This document shows positions 52,198 to 60,786 of a stretch of DNA of 64,000 bases, piece after piece. The number at the start of each line of letters is the position of its first letter. Within the stretch, counting starts at the first letter, position 1. The translations under genes were made by a program, and so were the position numbers. Under the pieces are notes generated by a model. The model was not told the origin of the DNA. It worked only from the letters and a program-made list of their open reading frames with translations, and did not search any database. Source of the DNA: Asanoa ferruginea (lineage in GTDB: Bacteria; Actinomycetota; Actinomycetes; Mycobacteriales; Micromonosporaceae); contig NZ_QUMQ01000001.1 of NCBI RefSeq assembly GCF_003387075.1, positions 7,068,001-7,132,000 on the forward strand, written 5' to 3'.

Positions 52198-52539
52198 ATG
52201 GGCGAGCGCATGCTGCGCGGCAGCCGACTAGGCGCAGTCAGCTACGAATCCGACCGCAACACCGAGCTCGCCCCGCGTCAGACCCGCGAGTACCTGTGCG
52301 CGAAGGGGCACCAGTTCGAGGTGCCGTTCGCGGTCGACGCCGAGGTCCCGATGACCTGGGAATGCAAGTTCGACGGCAGCGTGGCTCGCCTGGTCGACGG
52401 CAGCGAGCCGGAGCAGAAGAAGACCAAGCCCCCGCGTACCCACTGGGACATGCTCCTGGAGCGGCGTTCCATCGCCGAGCTCGAGGACATCCTGGCGGAG
52501 CGGCTCGAAGAGGTTCGGGCCCGACGCGGCGGCAAGTAG
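52198..52539 (+). CDS. rbpA: RNA polymerase-binding protein RbpA
   Basis: This 113-residue actinobacteria-specific factor binds RNA polymerase and its main sigma factor, stabilising open complexes. Recognisable parts are the core domain with LCAKGHQFEVPFAVDAEVPMTWECKFDGS (zinc-like Cys/His pattern) and the sigma-interaction domain with PPRTHWDMLLERRSIAELEDIL at the C-terminus. The length is normal. The ATG at 52198 is preceded by GAGGGGAAGA. A strong terminator follows ten bases after the stop. The next gene converges on the opposite strand. Confidence 0.97.
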   Translation: MGERMLRGSRLGAVSYESDRNTELAPRQTREYLCAKGHQFEVPFAVDAEVPMTWECKFDGSVARLVDGSEPEQKKTKPPRTHWDMLLERRSIAELEDILAERLEEVRARRGGK

Positions 52540-52547
52540 AGCTAGCA

Positions 52548-52589
52548 AAAAAGCTCCCGCACCCCTTGGCTGGGGTGCGGGAGCTTTTT
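52548..52589. terminator. Bidirectional rho-independent terminator
   Basis: An 18-bp perfect stem (52548-52565 with 52572-52589) has the core AGCTCCCGCACCCC and a six-base loop TTGGCT. A-run on the left and T-run on the right make it work in both directions. It ends rbpA on the plus strand and the FxsA-like gene on the minus strand. Confidence 0.95.
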
Positions 52590-52599
52590 CATGCCAAAG

Positions 52600-53238
52600 T
52601 CAGCGGCGCTCCACGATCTCGCCCTCGACGACCTCGCCCTCGATCACCGGACCAGGCTCGCCGGTGCTGGTCGGCGTCGTCGTGTGGACGCGCGCAGGGC
52701 CGGGCTCGGCCGGACCCGTCACGGTCGGACCAGGACCGGTCACGGTCGGACCAGGGCCAGGGCCACGGCCGGGGCCGGACCCGCCGTCGTCCGGCGGGCG
52801 GGGCGCACCACGGCGCACCCGGACCCGGCGCGGGCCGAACAGGTCGCCGGCCGCGGCGGAGGAGATCCGCCGCTCGGTCGCCCGCCGGGTCACCAGCCGC
52901 GCGAGCTGCCGACCGGGCGGCAACGCCAGCAGGATCCCGAGCGCGGCCGTGACCAGGCCCGGAGTCGCCAGCAGCACGCCGGCGCCGAGCCCCACGAGAC
53001 CGTCGGTGACCTGGTTGCCCGGAGGTTGCCCGGCATCAGCGGCGGCCCTGAAGCCCCGCCACGCCCGCATTCCCTCGCGGCGCAGCAGCAACACGCCCGC
53101 CGCCGAGGCGGCCAGCACCAGCAGCACCGTGAAACCGAAGCCGATCCAATGTGCGACCAGCACGAACACGGCGATCTCGACCACCGCGGTGATCAGAATC
53201 GCCAACGGCAGCCAGCGGGCCAGCCTTCCTCGTCGCAT
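52600..53238 (-). CDS. FxsA-like membrane protein
   Basis: The product has 212 residues. An N-terminal FxsA domain (residues 8-125) has two or three membrane helices (WLPLAILITAVVEIAVFVLVAHWIGF, TVLLVLAASAAGVLLL, and LVGLGAGVLLATPGLVTAALGILL) and matches the FxsA family, a cytoplasmic-membrane protein of unknown function first linked to phage T7 exclusion. The C-terminal 85 residues are a low-complexity Pro/Gly/Thr tail with acidic end. ATG 53238 is used; it shares the rbpA terminator. Confidence 0.8.
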   Translation of the reverse strand: MRRGRLARWLPLAILITAVVEIAVFVLVAHWIGFGFTVLLVLAASAAGVLLLRREGMRAWRGFRAAADAGQPPGNQVTDGLVGLGAGVLLATPGLVTAALGILLALPPGRQLARLVTRRATERRISSAAAGDLFGPRRVRVRRGAPRPPDDGGSGPGRGPGPGPTVTGPGPTVTGPAEPGPARVHTTTPTSTGEPGPVIEGEVVEGEIVERR

Positions 53239-53283
53239 CAATCCAGCATGACACGCGTACGCACGCCTGGCGTCAGGGTCGTG

Positions 53284-54081
53284 TCAGGGTTTGGCGTTGG
53301 TGTCGCGGCGGCCGAACAGCGCGTCACGGCGGGACCGCAGGCCCCACACGGTGACCCGCATCAGCGCTTCGCGCACGATCGACGAGCTCATCTTGCTGGC
53401 GCCCCGCTCGCGCTCGGCGAACGTGATCGGCACCTCGACGATCTTGAATCCGGCTTTGTGGGTACGCCACGTCAGCTCGACCTGGAACGAATAGCCCTGT
53501 GACGCCACCGTCTCGAAGTCGATCTTCTCGAGCACCGGGATCTTGTAGACCCGGTAGCCGCCGGTCGCGTCGCCGTGCGGCATGCCCAGCGCCAGGCGCA
53601 CGTAGGTGTTGCCGACCCGCGAGATCACGAACCGGTGCCAGGGCCAGTTGACCACCTTGCCGCCGGGCGTCCACCGGGAGCCGATCACGGCGTCGGCGGT
53701 GCGGGCGGCGTCGAGGAGCACCGGAAGCTGTTCGGGGGCGTGCGAGCCGTCGGCGTCCATCTCGACGACGGCGTCGTAGCCGTGGTCGATCGCCCACCGG
53801 AAACCCTGCACGTAGGCGGCGCCCAGGCCCTGCTTGCCGGGCCGGTGCAGCACGTGGATGTGCGGGTCTTCGGCGGCCAGCCGGTCGGCGATCGCGCCGG
53901 TCCCGTCGGGGCTGTTGTCGTCGGCGACCAGGATCTCGGCCGCGTTCACGGCCCGCCGGATCCGGCCGACGATGATCTCGAGGTTGTCCGCCTCGTTGTA
54001 GGTCGGCACCACGACAAGCACCCGTCCGACACCCGGGTAGCCCTCCGTCACGTCGCCGCCCGGCGTGTTGCCCTCGCTCAC
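53284..54081 (-). CDS. Polyprenol-phosphate mannosyltransferase (Ppm1 type)
   Basis: This 265-residue GT2 glycosyltransferase transfers mannose from GDP-mannose to polyprenyl phosphate, the lipid-linked mannose donor used for glycoproteins and lipoglycans. Motifs are VVVPTYNEADNLE, ADDNSPDGTGAIADRL, MDADGSHAPEQLP (metal-binding DxD-like, about 110) and the later GGYRVYK and RRGASKMS-like ERERGASKMSSS. There are no C-terminal membrane helices; mannosyltransfer is usually tethered by the partner Lnt, as in mycobacteria where both are fused. Here two coupled genes (GTGA overlap) do the same. Confidence 0.92.
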   Translation of the reverse strand: MSEGNTPGGDVTEGYPGVGRVLVVVPTYNEADNLEIIVGRIRRAVNAAEILVADDNSPDGTGAIADRLAAEDPHIHVLHRPGKQGLGAAYVQGFRWAIDHGYDAVVEMDADGSHAPEQLPVLLDAARTADAVIGSRWTPGGKVVNWPWHRFVISRVGNTYVRLALGMPHGDATGGYRVYKIPVLEKIDFETVASQGYSFQVELTWRTHKAGFKIVEVPITFAERERGASKMSSSIVREALMRVTVWGLRSRRDALFGRRDTNAKP

Positions 54082-55883
54082 CCTGACTCCGTTCGCGTCC
54101 CGCCGGCCTCGTCCGCCGCCGTCTTGATCTGAGGTGTCGCCGATGTGCTCAACTCCGGCCCGATGGCGCTGGGTGTCGCGTGGACAGGCCGGCGCCGGAT
54201 CACGGTCGCGGCGACCAACGCGGCCACGGCGAGACCGGACAACACCATCTCGGGCCAATACCCCAACTGCGTAGCAAGCGTACGCGTTGCGCGTGGAGTC
54301 ATCTCGGCGACCAGGACACCCGGGGTGTTGAAGCCCGTTTCCTGGCGCACCGATCCGTCGGTGCCGACGAACCCCGACACACCCACTGTCGAGGCCATCA
54401 GCGCGTCACGGCCGTGCTCGACGGCCCGGAGCCGGACCATGGCGAGCTGCTGCCGGGCCTCGGACTCGTCGAACGTGGCGTTGTTGGTCTGCACCGCGAG
54501 GATCCCGGCGCCGCCGGTCACCGTATCGCGGACGATCCCGTCGTAGGCCACTTCGAAGCAGATCACGTCGCCGACGGTGGCCGGACCCATGTCGAGCACA
54601 CCCGGTGTAGTGCCGGCGACGAAGTCGGACCGGACCCGGTCGACCTCTTTGCTGACCATCCGCGCGATGTTCCGCAGCGGGATGTATTCGGCGAACGGCA
54701 CCGGATGCCGCTTGATATACATCCGGGACTCGTCGGGCCCCTGTCCCGGCAGCCAGACCACGCCGGCGTTGCGGACCTGGTTCTCGCCCGGGCCGCGCAG
54801 CACCGCGCCGACCAGGATCGGCGCCTTGATCGAGTCAGCGGCGCGGCTGATCTCGGCGGCTGCCTGCGGGTCGAGGAACGGGTCGACGTCGCTGGAGTTC
54901 TCCGGCCAGATGACCAGGTCGGGCTGCTGCGCCTGCCCGGTGGTGACCCGCCCGGCCAGCTCGACGGTGCCGTTGACGTGATTGTCGAGGACGGCGCGGC
55001 GCTGGGCGTTGAAGTCGAGGCCGAGCCGCGGCACGTTGCCCTGCACGATCGCGAACCGCACCGGCGGCCCGCTCGCGGACCCGCCGACCGGCACCAGGAG
55101 CCCGGCCGCGGCGAGCGCGATGGCGCCGGCACCGAGCAGCACGCTGGCGCGGCCTGGGCGGCGCCATGCCGGACCGCCTAGCGGACGGCCCTGAGCCGGC
55201 TCGCGGCTCGGTGACGACCCGTCCTCAACCGGCTCGTGGCTCACCGTCCCTGCCTTCGATCCGTCCTTGGCCGGAGTGCCGCGGCGCGCCCAACCGCCGC
55301 GCGGCCAGGCCGCGGCGACGAGGAGGCCGCCGATGAGGGCGACGACGAAGGTAACCAGTGGGGCGCCGCCGAGGGCGGCGAAGCGCAGCGCGGGCGAGTC
55401 GCCCTGGCTGAAGGCGAGCCGTCCCCAGGGGAAGCCGCCGAACGGGGTGCGGTCGCGGGCGGCCTCCTGGCCGACCCAGAGCAGCCCGGTCAGCAGCGGC
55501 CAGGTCCAGCGGTGCCGGTCGACCAGCGGGCTCGCATAGGCGGCCGCCGCGCCGAGCAGCGCGATGAACAGCGCCTCGGCGACGAACAGCAGCACCCAGG
55601 GCAGCACCCCGGTGTGCAGGTTGGTCCATTCCAGCAGGGGGCCGAAGAACACCAGCCCGGTGATCAGGCCCAGGCCGGCGCCGGCCCGCGCGCGGCGCCG
55701 GTGCACGGCGGCGGCGAGCAGGGCGACCGAGACCGGGGCCAGCCACCACAGGTCGTAGCGGGGGAACGCGAGCAGTTGCGTGAGGCCGGCGGCGATCGCC
55801 ATCGGGAGGGCGGCCCGGGCCGGCAGCGGCCGGGGTGCCGGCGGTGCGGCAGCCTCCTGCGCCGCCTCGACCATGGTCACCAT
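54078..55883 (-). CDS. lnt: Apolipoprotein N-acyltransferase
   Basis: The product has 601 residues with about seven membrane helices in the N-terminal part and a C-terminal nitrilase domain. Catalytic residues are Glu in VIWPENSSD (about 315), Lys in YIKRHPVPFAEYIP (about 385), and Cys in DVICFEVAYDG (about 440). Lnt adds the third acyl chain to lipoproteins at the outer face of the membrane. Residues about 200-250 are an unusual low-complexity insertion (SHEPVEDGSSPSREPAQG). In actinobacteria it works with Ppm1 next door. A second ATG at 55874 is possible. Confidence 0.93.
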   Translation of the reverse strand: MVTMVEAAQEAAAPPAPRPLPARAALPMAIAAGLTQLLAFPRYDLWWLAPVSVALLAAAVHRRRARAGAGLGLITGLVFFGPLLEWTNLHTGVLPWVLLFVAEALFIALLGAAAAYASPLVDRHRWTWPLLTGLLWVGQEAARDRTPFGGFPWGRLAFSQGDSPALRFAALGGAPLVTFVVALIGGLLVAAAWPRGGWARRGTPAKDGSKAGTVSHEPVEDGSSPSREPAQGRPLGGPAWRRPGRASVLLGAGAIALAAAGLLVPVGGSASGPPVRFAIVQGNVPRLGLDFNAQRRAVLDNHVNGTVELAGRVTTGQAQQPDLVIWPENSSDVDPFLDPQAAAEISRAADSIKAPILVGAVLRGPGENQVRNAGVVWLPGQGPDESRMYIKRHPVPFAEYIPLRNIARMVSKEVDRVRSDFVAGTTPGVLDMGPATVGDVICFEVAYDGIVRDTVTGGAGILAVQTNNATFDESEARQQLAMVRLRAVEHGRDALMASTVGVSGFVGTDGSVRQETGFNTPGVLVAEMTPRATRTLATQLGYWPEMVLSGLAVAALVAATVIRRRPVHATPSAIGPELSTSATPQIKTAADEAGGTRTESG

Positions 55884-56419
55884 CGCTCACCCATGCGGGA
55901 AGGGTACGACAGCCCACCACCAAGATCGCGAGCCGTCCCGACAGAGCCGCCCCGAAACGCGAAATCGGGGCGTGACCTCGCGGTCACGCCCCGATGCTCC
56001 CAGGCCCTTCCCCGGCCGGTGTGGCAAAGGCTGTCCGCGTGACCTTCGTTCCGACCGGACGACGGTTGGATACCCCCGCCGGGCCGTTGTCTACTGGCCG
56101 CACTTTCCCCCTTGCCCGTACACCGGAATCGGCGACCTGTTCGTTCGTGGCGGCTCGGTGCGCCGCCCCGCGCCGGCCGTCCCCCGACCCGCTGGACCTG
56201 GCCGCCGCGGCAGCCGGATGGTCGCGGACCACCGGCCCCGCTCGGCCAGCGGGTGTGAGGGATGAGCGAACGACAGGCCACTTCCCGTGTAGGACTCAAC
56301 GACGGTACGCGGCACACCCCCGGCCGTGTCAACCGTTGTGAGACACGCGATTGCGCGGCCCGGCGTGTCGCGTCGGCGTGTTGGGAATGGCCGTTTGATC
56401 GTCGTCGGCGGATGCCCGA
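55884..56419. other. 536-bp gap between lnt and the lysine operon
   Basis: This stretch separates the lnt start from the MutL-like gene's stop. Several open frames exist (for example 55994-56341 plus), but their translations resemble no family and lack ribosome sites. The region contains the hairpin 55965-55994. Presumably it holds the lnt promoter. Confidence 0.5.
55965..55994. terminator. Perfect 13-bp hairpin with tetraloop
   Basis: TCGGGGCGTGACC-TCGC-GGTCACGCCCCGA is a perfect 13-bp inverted repeat with a four-base loop. No U-run follows on either side, so it is not a canonical terminator. It could stop the lysine operon transcript, be an attenuator upstream of lnt, or act as a DNA cruciform or protein site. 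Confidence 0.45.
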
Positions 56420-58102
56420 TCATGCCCCGCGCAGGTGCCGATCGAGGAGCGCCCGTGCCGCGTTCGGATGGTCCGCGGCGAGCAATCCGGCCGCCGCGAG
56501 CACATAGGACACGTCGATCACGGGGGTCGCCGCCCGCGGCACCGCCCACCCGCCTGCGAAGTCGGTCAGCACGGCGTCGAGGACCTCCTTGGCCTCGCCC
56601 GGCGTGGCGTGCCGCAACACCCCACCGGACCCGACCAGCAGCCGCGCGTCACGAAGATCACGTCCGGCCCGGCCGGCCGGCCCCCGGGCGTGCCGCCGCA
56701 CCGCGATCGTCGCGGCCAACGCCGCGATCCGCCGGTCAATGGCCCGCTCCGCGTCATCCGACGGCACGAACCCGGGCGTCGCCGCCCGCGCGGCCGCCGC
56801 TGCTTCCAGCACCGCGAATTCGGCATCCACGTCGGATCGTCCCGCCGCGTTCCGCGCCGCCTCCGGGGTGTCCACGCCGAATCGGAGCGCCGAACGCCCG
56901 GGGCCCATGGCAGCCACCTCCGAGCCATGCGTCCCCACAGGCCCGAGGTTGCCCGCGGGGCCGTCCGTGCCCGGGTCCGGTCCGGGGGTCCCCGCGTGGC
57001 CAGTGAGGCCAGCTTGGCCGTCTGTGCCCGCGCCCGAGCCACGCGTCCCTGCGTGGCCCGTGAGGCCAGCCTGGCCGTCTGTGCCCGCGCCCGAGCCGCG
57101 CATCCCTGCGTGGCCCGTGAGGCCAGCCTGACCGGCCGTGCCCGAGCCACGCGTTCCCACCTGCCCGGCGCGGACCGCAGGGCCGTCCGCGCCCGTTGGC
57201 CCGACCAACAGCCGCTCGGCCAGTGCGGCGTTGATCACGTCTGGGGCACTCCAGCGCATCCCGAGATCACCTTCGACGGTCCGGGAGCGCCACATCGTGC
57301 CGGCGACGTCGTCGGTGCGGCCGTCGGGGGTGAGCACCGAGTAGACATCGGTGGTGGCGCCGCCGACGTCGACCACCAGCAGGTCGCCGCCGAGATAGTC
57401 GGCCAGCACCTCGACGCCAGTCAGCACCGCGTCGGGCGTTGCCGCCCGCACCAGCGACGGGAACCGCCGCCCACGCGAGAGCCCCTTTCCACCGATCACA
57501 TGGGACAGGAACACGTCCCGGATCGCCGCCCGCGCCGGCCCAGGCTCCAGCACCCCGATCCGCGGCAGCACATTGTCCGTAGCGGTGACCGGCACCCCGG
57601 CCGAGCGCAACACCCCCGCCAGCTCGTCGCGGACAGCAGCGTTGCCGGCCAGCACCACCGGCACCCGCCACCGCGCCCGGGCCAGCCGCCGCGCGTTGTG
57701 TTCCAGCACCGCCGCGTCACCGCCGTCGGTGCCACCGACCAGCAACACCACATCGGGCCGCGCGGAACGCAGCGCCGCCAGCGAACCCAGCGGCCCCGCC
57801 GACACGTGCACCACCCGGGCACCCGCCGACAGCCCGACCCGGTGCCCGGCCTGCGCGGTGACCAGCGACTCGTAGCCGACCACGGCCAGCCGCAGACCGC
57901 CGCCGGCCGACGAGCAGACGTACCAGGACGACGGGGGAACGACCACCCCGGTCGCGGCCGCTGCCGCGTCGAGGCCGTGCAGCACGTCGGTGCCCGCGGT
58001 CGTGGGGTGGTCGGCCGCCGCGACGACCGCGCCGCCGTCGAGGTCGACGACCACCACCTTCGTGTAGGTCGACCCGACGTCGGCGCACAGCGCCAGGCTC
58101 AC
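56420..58102 (-). CDS. MutL-like ATPase (aminomutase chaperone-like) of lysine operon
   Basis: The product has 560 residues, an actin-like ATPase of the glutamate-mutase MutL (GlmL/KamB-like) family. LCADVGSTYTKVVVVDLDG (about 5-22) is the phosphate-1 loop and LLVVDVGGATTDVYSVLT (about 248-265) the phosphate-2 loop. Relatives are thought to repair or load adenosylcobalamin aminomutases, here probably KamDE encoded just upstream. Residues 316-389 are an inserted collagen-like repeat, which explains the extra length over the usual 460 or so. The GTG start overlaps the kal stop (GTGA). Confidence 0.82.
   Translation of the reverse strand: MSLALCADVGSTYTKVVVVDLDGGAVVAAADHPTTAGTDVLHGLDAAAAATGVVVPPSSWYVCSSAGGGLRLAVVGYESLVTAQAGHRVGLSAGARVVHVSAGPLGSLAALRSARPDVVLLVGGTDGGDAAVLEHNARRLARARWRVPVVLAGNAAVRDELAGVLRSAGVPVTATDNVLPRIGVLEPGPARAAIRDVFLSHVIGGKGLSRGRRFPSLVRAATPDAVLTGVEVLADYLGGDLLVVDVGGATTDVYSVLTPDGRTDDVAGTMWRSRTVEGDLGMRWSAPDVINAALAERLLVGPTGADGPAVRAGQVGTRGSGTAGQAGLTGHAGMRGSGAGTDGQAGLTGHAGTRGSGAGTDGQAGLTGHAGTPGPDPGTDGPAGNLGPVGTHGSEVAAMGPGRSALRFGVDTPEAARNAAGRSDVDAEFAVLEAAAAARAATPGFVPSDDAERAIDRRIAALAATIAVRRHARGPAGRAGRDLRDARLLVGSGGVLRHATPGEAKEVLDAVLTDFAGGWAVPRAATPVIDVSYVLAAAGLLAADHPNAARALLDRHLRGA
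56936..57157 (-). repeat. Collagen-like 57-bp repeats in the MutL-like gene
   Basis: About four 19-residue units (one shortened to 17) read GTRGSGAGTDGQAGLTGHA, a mostly Gly-X-Y pattern. The DNA period is 57 bases. The array sits between the conserved ATPase blocks, after VINAALAERLLVG. It is unlikely to form a triple helix unless the protein trimerises; a flexible loop is likelier. Confidence 0.82.
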
Positions 58103-58479
58103 GGCTTCGGCGGGACGACCACCGTGCCGATCGCCGTCGTGGCCACCACCGGCGGGTCGAGCACCTCGGCCGCCGACGCGCCGTGCTGCGGCCGCGACCG
58201 GCACACCACCCTGCATTCGAACTCGATCACCCGGCTGCGGTTGCCCACGTCGACCACCCGGGCCTCGATGTCGAGCACGTCACCGGCCCGGACCGGCGCC
58301 CGGAACTGGATGTCCTGGTAGGACGCGAACAGGCCCTCGTCGCCGTCCATCCGGATGCACACCTCGGTGGCCACGTCGCCGAACAGGCCGATCACGTAGG
58401 CGCCGTCGACCAGGTTGCCGCCGTAGTGGGCGTGCGAGTAGGGCACATACCGCCGATGGGTGACCACCAGATCCTTCAC
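58099..58479 (-). CDS. kal: 3-aminobutyryl-CoA ammonia-lyase
   Basis: The 126-residue product is a hotdog-fold enzyme that deaminates L-3-aminobutyryl-CoA to crotonyl-CoA in lysine fermentation. Family features are RYVPYSHAHYGGNLVDGAYVIGLFGDVATEV at the N-terminus and EGLFASYQDIQFRAPVRAGD. The GTG start overlaps the kamE stop (GTGA). Its presence among kamD/kamE/kdd makes the assignment firm. Confidence 0.9.
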   Translation of the reverse strand: MKDLVVTHRRYVPYSHAHYGGNLVDGAYVIGLFGDVATEVCIRMDGDEGLFASYQDIQFRAPVRAGDVLDIEARVVDVGNRSRVIEFECRVVCRSRPQHGASAAEVLDPPVVATTAIGTVVVPPKP

Positions 58480-59219
58480 GCCACCGCCTCCTTCTCAGCC
58501 ACCAGCGCGTGCACCAGGTAGGAAGCGACCTCACCCGGTGTCGTGCCCCGTCCGAAGATCCGGTCCACGCCCAGCTCCCCCGCCATCGTCTCGTCGAACC
58601 GCGGCCCACCGACCACCAGCAGCGGCCGTTTGCCGGCCGGCAGCGCCTCCCGGAACGCCGCCGACATCTCCCGGGTGTTGTGCAGGTGCGCGTCGCGTTG
58701 GGTGACCACCTGCGAGACCAGGACCGCGTCGGCCCGCTCCCGCTGGGCGGCCGCGATCAGCTCCGGCACGGTCACCTGCGCGCCGAGGTTGGTCACCTTC
58801 AGCTCCCGGTAATACTCCAGCCCCTTCTCGCCGGCGATCCCCTTCACGTTGAGGATCGCGTCGATCCCCACCGTGTGTGCGTCGTCCCCGATACAAGCAC
58901 CGACCACCGACAGTTTCCGGCGCAGCCGCCGCTTCACCACGGCGTTGACCTCCTTGGCCGACAGCAGCGGGTAGGACCGCTCCAGCACCTCGACCTTGGA
59001 CACGTCGACCAGGTGGTTGACCCGCCCGTAGACGACGAAGAACGTGAACCCGTCACCCATCTGCTTCGCGTGCACCAGCATCGCCGGGTCCATGCCCATC
59101 TTCGACGCGAGCTGCAGCGCCGCACCCTCGGCCCGCTTGTCGTGCGCGAGCGGCAGCGTGAACGACAGCTGCACCATCCCGTCCCCGGTGGTGTCCCCGT
59201 AGGGCCGCACGATGCTCAC
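58476..59219 (-). CDS. kamE: Lysine 5,6-aminomutase beta subunit
   Basis: The product has 247 residues with the cobalamin-binding motif DxHxxG: D113-A-H115-T-V-G118, where H115 replaces the lower axial base of adenosylcobalamin. The Rossmann B12 domain continues with VLVSQVVTQRDAHLHN and LLVVGGPRFD. With KamD it moves the 5/6-amino group of beta-lysine (or D-lysine) using PLP and B12. The N-terminal region is a dimerisation domain. The GTG overlaps the stop of kamD (GTGA). Confidence 0.94.
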   Translation of the reverse strand: MSIVRPYGDTTGDGMVQLSFTLPLAHDKRAEGAALQLASKMGMDPAMLVHAKQMGDGFTFFVVYGRVNHLVDVSKVEVLERSYPLLSAKEVNAVVKRRLRRKLSVVGACIGDDAHTVGIDAILNVKGIAGEKGLEYYRELKVTNLGAQVTVPELIAAAQRERADAVLVSQVVTQRDAHLHNTREMSAAFREALPAGKRPLLVVGGPRFDETMAGELGVDRIFGRGTTPGEVASYLVHALVAEKEAVA

Positions 59220-60778
59220 TGCCCAGCCTCCAACAGTTCGGTCGCCGGGTTGAAGTAGCCGTCCGCGTGCCGCGCGACGCCCGAGAGCCCCTTGCCCCGG
59301 TCAGGCGGCCGCTTCATGATCCCGAACGTGCCCTCCGCGATCGCGGTCAACAACGAGTCACCGGAGATCTTCTCGAGCAACCCCACCGCCGAGGCCAGCA
59401 CCTGGTTGGCCCGCTGCTGGATGAACCCGCCCGGCGCCGGCACGAAGTCTTCGTGCAGCCCGCCGGCCGCGTTGAGCACATAGCGCACGTTCTGCAGCGC
59501 GATGTCGCGGTCGGACAGCCACGGCGTCACGACCGCCTCGGTCATCATGCCGACCAGCAGGATGCCCTGGCCGGTCATCGTCCCGGCCAGGTTGAAGAAG
59601 CCGTCGAGCAGGTTGCCGCGGAACACGTCGCCGGTCATGTGCTTGGTCGGCGGCATCCACTTCAGCGGCGCGTCCGGGAACAGCTCGCGGGCCAGCAGCG
59701 CGTGCGCCAGCTCGAGCCGGAATGACTCCGGCACATCCGGGTTGATCTCGAACGCGTGGCCGAGGCCGAGCTGCCAGTCGGCCAGGCCCGCCTCGTGCGC
59801 GAAGAACTCGTTGAGCAACTGCGACACCGTGACCGTGTGCGCCTCGTCGACCGCGTCGGCGGTGGTCAGGTAGTTGTCCTCGCCGGTGTTGATGATGATC
59901 CCGGCCCGGGCGTGCACCTGCCGGGAGAACCGCTGGTCGACGAACGTGCGGATCGGGTTGATGTCGCGGAACAGGATCCCGTACATCGAATCGTTGAGCA
60001 TCATGTCGAGCCGTTCGAGCCCGGCCAGCGTCGCCATCTCCGGCATGCAGAGCCCCGACGCATAGTTCGTCAACCGCACATAACGCTTGAGCTCCCGCGA
60101 CGACTCGTCCAACGCCGCCCGCATCAACCGGAAGTTCTCCTGCGTGGCATAGGTGCCCGCGAACCCCTCCCGGGTCGGACCCTCCGGCACGTAGTCGAGC
60201 AGCGACTGCCCCGTCGACCGGATCACCGCGATCACATCAGCGCCCGCCCGGGCCGCCGCCTGCGCCTGCGGAATGTCCTCGTAGATGTCGCCGGTCGCCA
60301 CGATCAGATAGATCCACGGCCGCTGCGCGGGGTCACCGAACCGCTTGATCAACCGATCGCGCTCGGCCCGCCGCCGGTCGATCGTGCGCAGGCCCGCGGC
60401 CGTCGCCCGCCGCGCCACCTTGCGCGCCGCCGTCGCTGACTTGCCATCGGGTACGCCGAACCGCACGCTCCCCGCCGCCGCCTTCTGCGCCAGCAGCGTC
60501 AGGTCGGCCGCCGTCAGGCCCTCCCGGGCCAGCGCGTCGAAGACCGGCAGCGCGACCCCGTGCGCCAACCCGACCTCGTCGACAACCGCGTCGACCAGCC
60601 GGTTGACCCACGGGATCCCGTCGGGGTCGGCACCGGTCACCCCGGCCAGCCGCAGCACCGCCCGCTCCACCGACACCGTCGTGTGGCTGCGGGCCAGGTC
60701 GACGACCGGTTGCCCGGCCCGGCGGGCCAGCTCCCGGGCCCGGGACACGAGGGCCGGGTCGAGATCCAGCTTCGCCAT
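59216..60778 (-). CDS. kamD: Lysine 5,6-aminomutase alpha subunit
   Basis: The product has 520 residues of the KamD TIM-barrel subunit, which binds PLP and substrate. Typical blocks are IYLIVATGDIYEDIPQAQAA, VIRSTGQSLLDYVPEGPTREGFAGTYATQENFRLM (about 192-226), and MLNDSMYGILFRDINPIRT. C-terminal sequence includes WMPPTKHMTGDVFRGNLLDG. The ATG at 60778 has GAGGAG about 12 bases upstream; GTG 60790, overlapping the amidohydrolase stop, is an alternative. It forms the mutase with KamE. Confidence 0.95.
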   Translation of the reverse strand: MAKLDLDPALVSRARELARRAGQPVVDLARSHTTVSVERAVLRLAGVTGADPDGIPWVNRLVDAVVDEVGLAHGVALPVFDALAREGLTAADLTLLAQKAAAGSVRFGVPDGKSATAARKVARRATAAGLRTIDRRRAERDRLIKRFGDPAQRPWIYLIVATGDIYEDIPQAQAAARAGADVIAVIRSTGQSLLDYVPEGPTREGFAGTYATQENFRLMRAALDESSRELKRYVRLTNYASGLCMPEMATLAGLERLDMMLNDSMYGILFRDINPIRTFVDQRFSRQVHARAGIIINTGEDNYLTTADAVDEAHTVTVSQLLNEFFAHEAGLADWQLGLGHAFEINPDVPESFRLELAHALLARELFPDAPLKWMPPTKHMTGDVFRGNLLDGFFNLAGTMTGQGILLVGMMTEAVVTPWLSDRDIALQNVRYVLNAAGGLHEDFVPAPGGFIQQRANQVLASAVGLLEKISGDSLLTAIAEGTFGIMKRPPDRGKGLSGVARHADGYFNPATELLEAGQ

Positions 60779-60786
60779 CCGCTCAC

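Noticed and set aside
55994-56341. 115-residue open frame in the gap before the lysine operon
   Set aside because: No ribosome site, no family resemblance and a composition like the antisense frames.
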